In this document: positions 1 to 5,977 of the stretch, piece after piece
How positions within the stretch are numbered: position 1 is the stretch's first letter
Layout: each line of letters starts with the position of its first letter
Source: Candidatus Pelethomonas intestinigallinarum
GTDB lineage: Bacteria; Bacillota; Clostridia; Oscillospirales; Oscillospiraceae
DNA length: 7,832 bases
Assembly (NCBI GenBank): GCA_018712665.1
Contig: DVGP01000213.1
Coordinates: 1-7,832 of the forward strand
Reading direction: 5' to 3'
The notes under the pieces: model-generated
Databases searched by the model: none
The model's input: only the letters and a program-made list of their open reading frames with translations
What the model was told of the DNA's origin: nothing
Translations under genes and position numbers: made by a program

Positions 1-906
1 CACCACCGTGGCGATGGGGTGGAGCTGACCGATGAGGGCCATGGCCACGCCGTCGAAGCCGTAGCCGGCGGCAAAGCCGTTGATGAGCCGGTACTGGGTG
101 CCCAGCAGCTCCGCGCTGCCGCCCAGGCCGGCGATGACGCCGGAGACCACGAAGCTGACCAGAATGTAGCGTTTGACAGCGAAGCCGTTGAACTGGGCCG
201 CCGTCATGTTCAGCCCCACCGCCCGGAGCTGGAAGCCCTTGGAGGTGTGGAACAGGAAATAGTAGATGAGCAGCCCTGTCACCAGAGCCAGCACCAGGGC
301 CGTGGTGCACCGCAGGCCGAAGACCCGGCTGAGCATGACGCTTTCAGGCACCGACGGGGTCTGGGGGACGCTGCCGTCCCGCAGCCAGTTGGTGTAGATC
401 ACGCCCATAAAAAGGGTGGCCACGTAGTTGAGCATGATGGAAATGATCATCTCGTTCTGGCCCCGGTAGATCTTCAGCAGGCCGGGGATCAGGGCCCACA
501 GTCCGCCGGCCAGGGCTCCGGCGGCCAGGCACAGAACGATGCCGGGCAGGCCGCCGATGCCGCTCTGGGTAGCCACCAGGCAGCAGGCCACAGAGCCCAT
601 GATGAACTGGCCCTCGCCTCCCAGGTTGAACACGCCGCAGCGGTAGGCGAAGCAGGCGCACAGGCTGGTGAAGATCAGCGGCGTGGCCCGGGACAGGGTG
701 GTCCCCACGTTCCGCAGGCTGCCGAAGGACCCGATCCACAGAGACTGGAGCGCGGTGAGGGGGTTGGCCCCCAGGGCCGCCATGATCACGCAGCCGATGA
801 GGAAGGCAAGCAGCACCGACAGCACCGGCACCGCCAGATTCATGAGCCTGGCCCCGCTCACGCCGCCTCCCGCGGCCCGGGCGGGGCGTTCCTGTGTTTT
901 CTTCAT
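1..906 (-). CDS. Nucleoside/purine ABC transporter permease, NupP/YufP-like (C-terminus cut by window edge)
   Basis: This is an inner-membrane permease of the RbsC-like superfamily (BPD_transp_2), closest to the YufP/NupP branch that imports nucleosides with a BmpA-type binding lipoprotein. The reading frame is open from ATG at 906 to the left edge, giving 302 residues; family members run about 350-370, so roughly the last 50-70 are missing. It starts with a short charged N-terminus, and the first membrane segment covers about residues 22-45. The family hallmark FNLGGEGQFIMG is at 93-104, the cytoplasmic coupling-loop sequence NEMIISIMLNYVA at 151-163, and the conserved GYGFDGVAMALIG at 281-293. 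Further hydrophobic segments lie near 120-142, 200-219 and 246-266. The start is supported by GGAGGGGAG a few bases upstream, within the 13 bp separating it from the ATPase stop, so the two are co-transcribed and probably translationally coupled. Family membership is certain; nucleoside or purine as substrate is inferred from the family and from the neighbouring guanine deaminase. Confidence 0.93.
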   Translation of the reverse strand, partial: MKKTQERPARAAGGGVSGARLMNLAVPVLSVLLAFLIGCVIMAALGANPLTALQSLWIGSFGSLRNVGTTLSRATPLIFTSLCACFAYRCGVFNLGGEGQFIMGSVACCLVATQSGIGGLPGIVLCLAAGALAGGLWALIPGLLKIYRGQNEMIISIMLNYVATLFMGVIYTNWLRDGSVPQTPSVPESVMLSRVFGLRCTTALVLALVTGLLIYYFLFHTSKGFQLRAVGLNMTAAQFNGFAVKRYILVSFVVSGVIAGLGGSAELLGTQYRLINGFAAGYGFDGVAMALIGQLHPIATVV

Positions 907-919
907 CTTTCTCCCCTCC

Positions 920-2428
920 TTACTTGCCGGCCATGGCCAGGCTGATCTCCTCAATGGGAGGGTTCTTGCCGGAGTACTCGCCCATGATCTGTCCCTCGAA
1001 CATGACCAGGATGCGGTCGGACATCTCCAGGATCTCGTCGAAGTCCGCGCTGATGAGCAGCACGGCGCAGCCGGAGTCCCGGGCCTCGATCATGGTGTCG
1101 TGGACGTACCGGGTGGCGCCGATGTCCAGGCCCCGGGTGGGGTGGACGGCGATGAGCAGATCCGGACGGGCCTCCAGCTCCCGGGCCAGGATGACCTTCT
1201 GCTGGTTGCCGCCGGAGAGGCTGCGGGCCTCCTGCTCCACCCCGGCGCAGCGGATGTCGTATTTCTCCTGGAGCTCCAGGGCGTAGTCCCGGATGGCCTT
1301 CTTCTTCAAAAACAGGCCGTGGCCCAGGCTGAAGCGGCTGTCGCCGGTGGACTTGAGCACCAGGTTCTCCTTCACGCTCATATCCCCCACCAGCCCCATC
1401 TTGTTCCGGTCCTCGGGGATGTGGCTGACGCCCTCCAGGATGAATGCCTGGGGCATGAACTTGGCCACCTTGCTGTCCTTCAAGTCCACGGTCCCCCCCT
1501 CCGGGGAGATGACGCCGGTGATGAGCTGGGCCAGCTGGCTCTGGCCATTGCCGTCCACCCCGGCGATGCCCACGATCTCGCCGCTGGCGATGGAGAGGGT
1601 CACGTCGTTGAGGCCGCTGTGCTTGGCGGTCTTGTTGAAATCCACGTGGCTCAGGCTCACCACGCACCGGCCTGTCCCATCCCGCTTCTCGTAGTGGGAG
1701 GGAGCCAGCTCCCGGCCGATCATCAGATTGGCCAGCTCCGGCCCGGTGGTCTCGTCCCGGTCCAGGGTGCACACCGTCCGGCCGGCCCGGAGAATGGTGA
1801 TCCGGTCGGAGATCCGCAGCACCTCCCGCATCTTGTGGCTGATGAAGATGACGGACTTGTTCTCGCTTTTGAGCTTGTCGATGATGGAGAAGAGGCCCTC
1901 CACCTCCAGGTCCGTCAGGGCGGCGGTGGGCTCGTCCAGCACCAGCAGCTCCGCCCCCCGGTACAGGGCCTTGAGGATCTCCACCCGCTGCTGCTCACCC
2001 ACGGAGATGTCGGTGATCACCTTGTCCAGACCCACGTCCAGGCCGTAGCGCTCCGCCAGGGCCTGGATCTCCCGGCGCATCTGGTCCTTCTTGATGAAAA
2101 CGCCCCTGGTGTGCTTGTCTCCCAGGATGATATTCTCAAACACCGTCATGGCCTCCACCAGCATGAAGTGCTGGTGGACCATGCCGATGCCCAACTGCAC
2201 CGCCTTGGCGGGGGAGTCAATGCGCACCTTCTCCCCGTTTAGGTAGATCTCGCCCTCCGTGGGCTGATACAGGCCGATGAGCACGTTCATCAGGGTGGAC
2301 TTCCCCGCCCCGTTCTCCCCCAGCAGCGTATGTACCTCGCCCCGGCGGACGTCCAGATTCACATCCCGGTTGGCAAACACATCCCCGAACCGCTTGGTGA
2401 TGTGCTCCATGCGCAGGATCTCTTCCAT
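920..2428 (-). CDS. Nucleoside/purine ABC transporter ATP-binding protein, NupO/YufO-like, two nucleotide-binding domains
   Basis: This 502-residue cytoplasmic ATPase energises the adjacent permease and has the tandem-domain layout and usual length of sugar/nucleoside importers (COG3845 type). Domain 1 is canonical: Walker A GENGAGKST at 37-45, Q-loop Gln86, signature ISVGEQQR at 141-148, Walker B LLVLDEP at 161-167 and switch His198. Domain 2 is degenerate in the family-typical way: the Walker A-like GVDGNGQSQ at 290-298 lacks the lysine, the signature LSGGNQQK at 404-411 is intact, and the Walker B segment LLIAVHP at 424-430 has His where the catalytic Glu would be. One of the two ATP sites should therefore hydrolyse and the other mainly bind. 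It is the first gene of its transcript, behind a promoter at about 2575-2609. The start at 2428 follows a long purine tract (about 2436-2450) that contains the ribosome-binding site. No BmpA-like lipoprotein gene lies upstream, where Bacillus-type operons often carry it. Confidence 0.95.
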   Translation of the reverse strand: MEEILRMEHITKRFGDVFANRDVNLDVRRGEVHTLLGENGAGKSTLMNVLIGLYQPTEGEIYLNGEKVRIDSPAKAVQLGIGMVHQHFMLVEAMTVFENIILGDKHTRGVFIKKDQMRREIQALAERYGLDVGLDKVITDISVGEQQRVEILKALYRGAELLVLDEPTAALTDLEVEGLFSIIDKLKSENKSVIFISHKMREVLRISDRITILRAGRTVCTLDRDETTGPELANLMIGRELAPSHYEKRDGTGRCVVSLSHVDFNKTAKHSGLNDVTLSIASGEIVGIAGVDGNGQSQLAQLITGVISPEGGTVDLKDSKVAKFMPQAFILEGVSHIPEDRNKMGLVGDMSVKENLVLKSTGDSRFSLGHGLFLKKKAIRDYALELQEKYDIRCAGVEQEARSLSGGNQQKVILARELEARPDLLIAVHPTRGLDIGATRYVHDTMIEARDSGCAVLLISADFDEILEMSDRILVMFEGQIMGEYSGKNPPIEEISLAMAGK

Positions 2429-2458
2429 AGCTTGGCCTCTCCCCTCTCCTGTTCAGCT

Positions 2459-2472
2459 CCCCCAGCTGGGGG
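2459..2472 (-). repeat. 14-bp perfect palindrome just upstream of the ATPase ribosome-binding site
   Basis: CCCCCAGCTGGGGG reads the same on both strands and would form a 5-bp GC hairpin with an AGCU loop in the leader RNA. It ends about 9 bases before the purine tract that holds the Shine-Dalgarno sequence, so it could influence translation. As double-stranded DNA it could also be an operator. The sequence does not decide between these. Confidence 0.45.
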
Positions 2473-2479
2473 CAAAGCA

Positions 2480-2527
2480 GGGAGACGGCACGGACGGTAT
2501 TTATATGGTTCCGTCGAGTCGTCTCCC
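2480..2527 (-). promoter_or_regulatory. Nested inverted repeat in the transporter leader, possible RNA regulatory element
   Basis: Arms GGGAGACG and CGTCTCCC (2520-2527 and 2480-2487) form an 8-bp stem. Inside it a second 5-bp stem, GACGG/CCGTC (2511-2515 and 2493-2497), closes a 13-base loop. On the transcript the 3' arm contains UCUCCC, which is also complementary to GGGAGA at 2443-2438, inside the purine-rich ribosome-binding tract of the ATPase gene. Two alternative pairings are therefore possible, one leaving the ribosome site free and one masking it. I do not recognise a known riboswitch here: the UUUCUAC core of purine aptamers is absent. The function is inference. Confidence 0.4.
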
Positions 2528-2574
2528 CAATATTGATTCGCCAGTGTTCTACACTTTACACGATCTTCCTCTAT

Positions 2575-2609
2575 ATTTTATAGGATATCGCTTTCCCCGT
2601 CAATGTCAA
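2575..2609 (-). promoter_or_regulatory. Predicted sigma-A promoter(s) for the ABC transporter operon
   Basis: Reading the minus strand, TTGACG (2603-2598) is followed after 17 bp by TAAAAT (2580-2575). An overlapping pair, TTGACA (2609-2604) and TATCCT (2587-2582), has a 16-bp spacer. Either would start transcription about 135-150 bases before the ATPase start codon. The site sits in a conspicuously AT-rich island between GC-rich genes. It implies the transporter is transcribed independently of the upstream deaminase transcript, although I see no terminator between the two. Confidence 0.65.
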
Positions 2610-2674
2610 GAATTTTTTTGTGATAAGCTTCAAAATTTTTAGGTTTTTGACCAAATATCTTGTGCGGTATGCCG

Positions 2675-4429
2675 TCACTCCTCCGCCCGGCCGCTGAGGA
2701 GCCCCAGGCACTGGGCCAGGACCAGCTCGTCGGCCAGCTGCTTGCGGTGGCTGTCGTACCCCTCCAGCAGATAGGCCGGCGCATTGCAGAACACGCCGTT
2801 CACGTCCCAGCAGTCCTCCTCCGCCCCGCCGGCCCGGCAGAAGAGGTCCTGGAAGATGTCGTGGATGACGCGCCCCAGGCCCCTATCGGAGGCCCGGTCC
2901 GCCTCATAGGCCGCCAGCCGGGCCTCCAGGTCCCCGGGGATGGCGGCCAGGGCCTCCTCCGCCCGGCGGCGGAACAGGGGCACCTCCTCCAGGGCCCACA
3001 GCTCCTCCGCATCCCGGACCAGCTTCCGGTCCTGAACGGCCCAGTACTCTAGGACCTCCATGCTGTGGCGCAGCCGCTCCCGGGTGTGGATGATGTCCTC
3101 CCCGGTGTTGGGGAAGTCCGGCTCATAGTCCAGGCGGCTGTCATTGGTGATGGTGATCTCCCGGATGCGGCCCAGGCTGTCGGTGTCCACCAGGCACAAA
3201 AAGGCGTAGTGGTCCCCGGGCAGCCCGTCCCCCAGGAGCAGGCACCGCTTCCCGGGGAGGCAGGGGGCCGGGGTCTCGCCGCCCTCGTCCACACCGGTGA
3301 CGGTCCCCGGCTTACACTGCAGCAGATCCGCCTCCCGGAGCTGCTGTCCCACGGTCTCCAGAAGGGCCAGGGCGCTGTCCGGCCCCTCCTGGCGGTTGGC
3401 CAGGAAGGTCACCGCCCCGTCGCTCCGCATGGCGCCCCGGAGCCGCTGGGCCCCGCCGCGCTGGAAGAAATACCGCAGCAGCTCCAGGGCCTTCTCCTCG
3501 CTGTATACCGCGCCCCCGGCGTATTCCCCGATGGCCGCGTCCCCGGAGAGGGTGCAGAGGGTGGAGACGATGGCCCCGGGCTTCACGTTGTCCTTCTGCT
3601 CCTCCGCCACCAGCTCGAAGGGGTGGCACAGCTCCACGTCCCCGAACCGGGTGGACACGGTGACGCTGAGGAACTTGGTCATGGGCTCCATGCCCATGTA
3701 GGTCTCCCCCACCTTGGCGTCCTTCACCACCCCCCGGAGAAGGACGTCGTCTCTCTCCAGCGGCGGGTGCTCCGGCCCTCTCCGGCGGGGCCAATGCTCT
3801 CTGTCCGCCATGAAAGCGTCGGACATCGCCCAAGTCCCTGCCTCGTAGATGTTCCCCGGGGCCAGCACCAGGTTCTCATAGGGGGGCTTTTTCCTCTGGG
3901 CGGCGGCGTAGTCCTCCTCTGAGGTGAAGTACTCCACCCACCGGGGGAAGGCCGCCATGTTCAGCCGCAGAGGCTCCCCCAGGCTCTGCCAGGTCAGCAC
4001 ATCGGCGTTGACCACCGAGACGACCGCGGTCCAGACGTCCGTCCGGTCCTCACTGATTCGCTTGGTCTGGGTGTACATCGCCCCCCGCTGGAGGGGGTCC
4101 CCATGGCAGATGTAGGGATCTTTCGAGGGCATCCCCAGGGGCGGCCGCTCCCCGTCCACCTCCTGGGGGCGCAGCCCCCAGTCCTTCGTCTCCCACACGC
4201 AGCTGCTGACGGCATGGGTGTCCATGCCCAGCAGCTCCTCCTCCCCGGTCTCCGGGTCGGTCATGGTCCGCAGGTTCACGATGGCGTCCCCCAGGTACAG
4301 CCGGTAGTAGTCCCCCCGGTAGCCCCGAATCCGCTGGCCCTGGGCCATGGCCAGGGCGCACAGCCGGAAGGCGTCCTCCGGCCGGGCCACCAGGTCCTCC
4401 AGGCCAAAACTGTCAAATCTCGCCGCCAT
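2675..4429 (-). CDS. Uncharacterised 584-aa cytoplasmic protein coupled to guanine deaminase
   Basis: I do not recognise this protein. It has no signal peptide or membrane segment and no nucleotide-binding or metal-site motif that I can name. The N-terminal ~225 residues are mixed, with a Trp/Tyr-rich stretch and the sequence MDTHAVSSCVWETKDWG at 69-85. Residues about 230-310 look like a small beta-rich domain (LSVTVSTRFGDVELCHPFELV at 254-274). Residues about 312-437 go from a helix to strands ending in GRIREITITND (420-430), an arrangement reminiscent of NTF2/SnoaL-like folds; this is a weak inference. The last ~140 residues are mostly helical and charged. The start at 4429 is backed by AAAGGAG 7 bases upstream and overlaps the deaminase stop by 17 bp, so the two genes are very likely co-transcribed and coupled. 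Codon use matches the neighbours, arguing that it is a genuine gene. It could be an accessory or regulatory partner, or simply a passenger of the purine operon. Confidence 0.85.
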   Translation of the reverse strand: MAARFDSFGLEDLVARPEDAFRLCALAMAQGQRIRGYRGDYYRLYLGDAIVNLRTMTDPETGEEELLGMDTHAVSSCVWETKDWGLRPQEVDGERPPLGMPSKDPYICHGDPLQRGAMYTQTKRISEDRTDVWTAVVSVVNADVLTWQSLGEPLRLNMAAFPRWVEYFTSEEDYAAAQRKKPPYENLVLAPGNIYEAGTWAMSDAFMADREHWPRRRGPEHPPLERDDVLLRGVVKDAKVGETYMGMEPMTKFLSVTVSTRFGDVELCHPFELVAEEQKDNVKPGAIVSTLCTLSGDAAIGEYAGGAVYSEEKALELLRYFFQRGGAQRLRGAMRSDGAVTFLANRQEGPDSALALLETVGQQLREADLLQCKPGTVTGVDEGGETPAPCLPGKRCLLLGDGLPGDHYAFLCLVDTDSLGRIREITITNDSRLDYEPDFPNTGEDIIHTRERLRHSMEVLEYWAVQDRKLVRDAEELWALEEVPLFRRRAEEALAAIPGDLEARLAAYEADRASDRGLGRVIHDIFQDLFCRAGGAEEDCWDVNGVFCNAPAYLLEGYDSHRKQLADELVLAQCLGLLSGRAEE

Positions 4430-5699
4430 GGGCTCTCTCCTTTCTATCCACCCGGCGGGAGTCGCTGTACACCGCCAGGATGCTGCTCTTGTCCATCAGA
4501 TACACCGCCCGCTCAAACCGCTCCGCCAGGGTCAGCGCCCGGACGGGCTCCGGGAAGGCCCCCTCGTCCACCACAATGGCGTGGAGCTTCTCCCCGGGGA
4601 CGAACCCCGCCCCGCCGCCGAAGTACCGCTGACCGGCGGCGGCGCCCAGGTAGAAGGCCTCCGGCACGGTGAGGGGCCTGTCGCCGGTCTCTATCGACCT
4701 GATCTTGGAGGCCCGGATGGAGGCGGTCACCACCTGGTACATGGCCAGCTGGTCGCCCCCGGCGACGTCGCTGCCCAGGGCCACCCGGACACCATCCTCC
4801 AGGAGGCGGCGGACCGGGGCGGTGCCGGAGCAGAGGTTCACGTTGGAGGCGGCGCAGTGGACCGCCCACACGCCGTGACCGGCCATGGCCCCCCGCTCCG
4901 CCTCGTCGCTGTGGACGCAGTGGGCCATCAGCGTCCCCTCCTTCCACAGGCCGAACTTCTCGTAGGTCTCCCAGTACCGCCCGCAGTCCGGGTGGAGCCG
5001 GCGGACCCATGCGACCTCGTCCAGGTTCTCCGACAGGTGGGACTGGACCGGAAGGTCCCGCTCCCGGGCCAGCCGCCCCAGGAAGGCCATGAGCTCATCG
5101 GAGCAGGAGGGGGTGAACCGGGGGGTGAGGATGGGCTTCACATGGTCGAACCGGCACCCGTCCAGCCACCGCAGGGTCTCGGCCATGGACGCCTCGGTGG
5201 TCTCCTGGGCCACGCCGCTGTTGCGGTCCATGTTCACCTTCCCCACACAGCCGCAGACCCCCGCCCGCTCCAGCTCCTCCATAAGGACCAGGGTGGCGTC
5301 GGCGTGGCGGGAGGAGAACATGACCACCCGGGTGGTGCCGTTGGCGATGAGCTCCTCCGCCAGCCGGCGGTACACCCGCCGGGCGTAGTCCAGGTCCGCG
5401 AACCGCTCCTCCGTCTGGAAGGTATAGGCGTTCAGCCACTCCAGCAGAGGCAGGTCCATGCCCATGCCCAGCATGGGGTACTGGGGGGCGTGGAGGTGCA
5501 TGTCCGCGAAGGCGGGCATGATCAGCCGGTCCCCCCAGTTCTCCACCGGACAGGCGGCGTACCGCTCCGGCAGAACCGGAAATATCCCCTGGATCACCCC
5601 GTCCTCCAGGACCAAATATCCGCCGGCCAGGGTCTCCAGCTCACCCAGGGCCGGGGTATGGATGATGTTGCCCCGCAGGATCTTTACATCAGCAGCCAT
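4413..5699 (-). CDS. guaD: Guanine deaminase (amidohydrolase superfamily)
   Basis: This zinc enzyme hydrolyses guanine to xanthine and ammonia in purine salvage/breakdown. The 428-residue product has the usual length. The N-terminus is the small beta domain of amidohydrolases. The metal motif HLHAPQYP (68-75) is the guanine deaminase version of HxH, giving His68 and His70. RF within PRFTPSC (193-199) matches the substrate-contacting Arg-Phe of the family. HLSEN (221-225) supplies metal His221 and probable catalytic Glu224. LMAHCVH (257-263) supplies a further His (His260), and GSDVAGG (309-315) the catalytic Asp311. The frame could be extended upstream to an ATG at 5789, but that codon lies inside the riboswitch. 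The ATG at 5699 has AAAGGAAGGA directly before it and begins the conserved protein. The 3' end overlaps the 584-aa gene. Expression is predicted to be controlled by guanine through the leader aptamer, which independently supports the enzyme assignment. Confidence 0.93.
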   Translation of the reverse strand: MAADVKILRGNIIHTPALGELETLAGGYLVLEDGVIQGIFPVLPERYAACPVENWGDRLIMPAFADMHLHAPQYPMLGMGMDLPLLEWLNAYTFQTEERFADLDYARRVYRRLAEELIANGTTRVVMFSSRHADATLVLMEELERAGVCGCVGKVNMDRNSGVAQETTEASMAETLRWLDGCRFDHVKPILTPRFTPSCSDELMAFLGRLARERDLPVQSHLSENLDEVAWVRRLHPDCGRYWETYEKFGLWKEGTLMAHCVHSDEAERGAMAGHGVWAVHCAASNVNLCSGTAPVRRLLEDGVRVALGSDVAGGDQLAMYQVVTASIRASKIRSIETGDRPLTVPEAFYLGAAAGQRYFGGGAGFVPGEKLHAIVVDEGAFPEPVRALTLAERFERAVYLMDKSSILAVYSDSRRVDRKERAHGGEI

Positions 5700-5703
5700 G
5701 GTA

Positions 5704-5713
5704 TCCTTCCTTT
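5704..5713 (-). promoter_or_regulatory. Ribosome-binding site that sets the guaD start
   Basis: AAAGGAAGGA on the minus strand ends 4 bases before ATG 5699, with the AAAGGA part at a normal distance of about 8 bases. No comparable site precedes the upstream in-frame ATG at 5789, which lies in the aptamer, so the shorter protein is chosen. Confidence 0.75.
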
Positions 5714-5736
5714 CCCATTTTTGTTGATTGCCGTGG

Positions 5737-5787
5737 AAAAAGAAAACAGGCGCCCCAGCGCCGGGCAAAGGCCGGCGTGGAACACCC
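5737..5787 (-). terminator. Intrinsic terminator of the riboswitch expression platform
   Basis: On the minus strand the arm 5787-5772 (GGGTGTTCCACGCCGG) pairs with 5764-5748 (CCGGCG, one bulged C at 5758, then TGGGGCGCCT) around a 7-base loop, CCTTTGC. This gives 16 base pairs, several of them G-U. A U-rich run, GTTTTCTTTTT (5747-5737), follows at once. The first four bases of the 5' arm (5787-5784) are also the 3' strand of aptamer helix P1, so the full terminator and P1 compete. A shorter alternative hairpin, GGCGC/GCGCC, is contained in the same segment. The terminator ends about 37 bases before the guaD start codon. Confidence 0.8.
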
Positions 5788-5850
5788 ATAGCGGGACCGG
5801 ATGGGGGCCCCGTAGAAACTTTCGCGCCATCCCCGCGAAATTATATGAGC
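5784..5850 (-). promoter_or_regulatory. Guanine-class purine riboswitch aptamer (variant) controlling guaD
   Basis: The minus strand aligns base for base, without gaps, to the known xpt guanine aptamer; numbers below use xpt numbering. P1 is GCTCATA with TATGGGT (7 pairs, two of them G-U). J1/2 is TAAT, with T22 kept. P2 is TTTCGCG/CGCGAAA, seven perfect pairs. L2 is GGGATGG with G37 and G38 kept. J2/3 is GTTTCTAC, including T47 and T51, which contact the ligand. P3 is GGGGCC/GGTCCC and L3 is CCCATCC. J3/1 has C74, the residue that selects guanine over adenine. The oddity is G at position 73 (window position 5792), where canonical members have A; it faces C53 and could pair with it. L2 and L3 are complementary over six bases. 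It lies about 14 bases after the predicted transcription start and directly before a terminator, upstream of guanine deaminase. Confidence 0.9.
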
Positions 5851-5870
5851 TGTATTCCTTTGCGTATTAT

Positions 5871-5899
5871 AGTATACCAGACCCCGGCGGCTCTGGCAA
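5871..5899 (-). promoter_or_regulatory. Predicted sigma-A promoter of the guaD transcript
   Basis: The minus strand shows TTGCCA (5899-5894), a 17-bp spacer and TATACT (5876-5871), placing the start near 5864, just ahead of the aptamer. A second -10-like hexamer, TATAAT, overlaps at 5871-5866 but has no -35 at proper spacing. Confidence 0.75.
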
Positions 5900-5919
5900 G
5901 GCGTTTTTCGCTCCCGGCG

Positions 5920-5947
5920 TTGAAATTTCTCTCAAATCGTGTATACT
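5920..5947 (+). promoter_or_regulatory. Predicted sigma-A promoter of yfcE
   Basis: TTGAAA (5920-5925), a 16-bp spacer and TATACT (5942-5947) predict a start near 5954 and a leader of only about 24 bases. It diverges from the guaD promoter, with 20 bp between the two -35 boxes. Confidence 0.75.
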
Positions 5948-5977
5948 GTTGCCAGAAAACAAAGGAGGAACTCCCCT

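Noticed and set aside
290..430. Missing catalytic Lys and Glu in ATPase domain 2 as a possible inactivating mutation (residue numbers of the ATPase)
   Set aside because: Degenerate second domains are normal in double-domain ATPases of sugar/nucleoside importers, and the rest of the protein is intact.
19..945. Long plus-strand open frame opposite the permease
   Set aside because: Its protein is low-complexity (His, Gln, Ala, Gly) as expected for the antisense of a GC-rich gene; the minus-strand permease has clear family motifs.
668..2242. 524-codon plus-strand open frame opposite the ATPase
   Set aside because: Antisense shadow: the minus strand encodes complete Walker A, signature and Walker B motifs, and the plus frame has no recognisable domain.
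2429..2674. A second purine riboswitch in front of the transporter
   Set aside because: Neither the UUUCUAC junction nor the P1/P2/P3 arrangement can be found in this leader on the minus strand.
5700..5789. 30-residue N-terminal extension of guaD from ATG 5789
   Set aside because: The ATG lies in aptamer helix P1 and the extension would translate the terminator; ATG 5699 has the ribosome-binding site and starts the conserved protein.
5939..5977. 13-residue N-terminal extension of yfcE
   Set aside because: The ATG at 5939 overlaps the -10 box, and the AAAGGAGG site precedes the ATG at 5978, where the family's conserved start begins.
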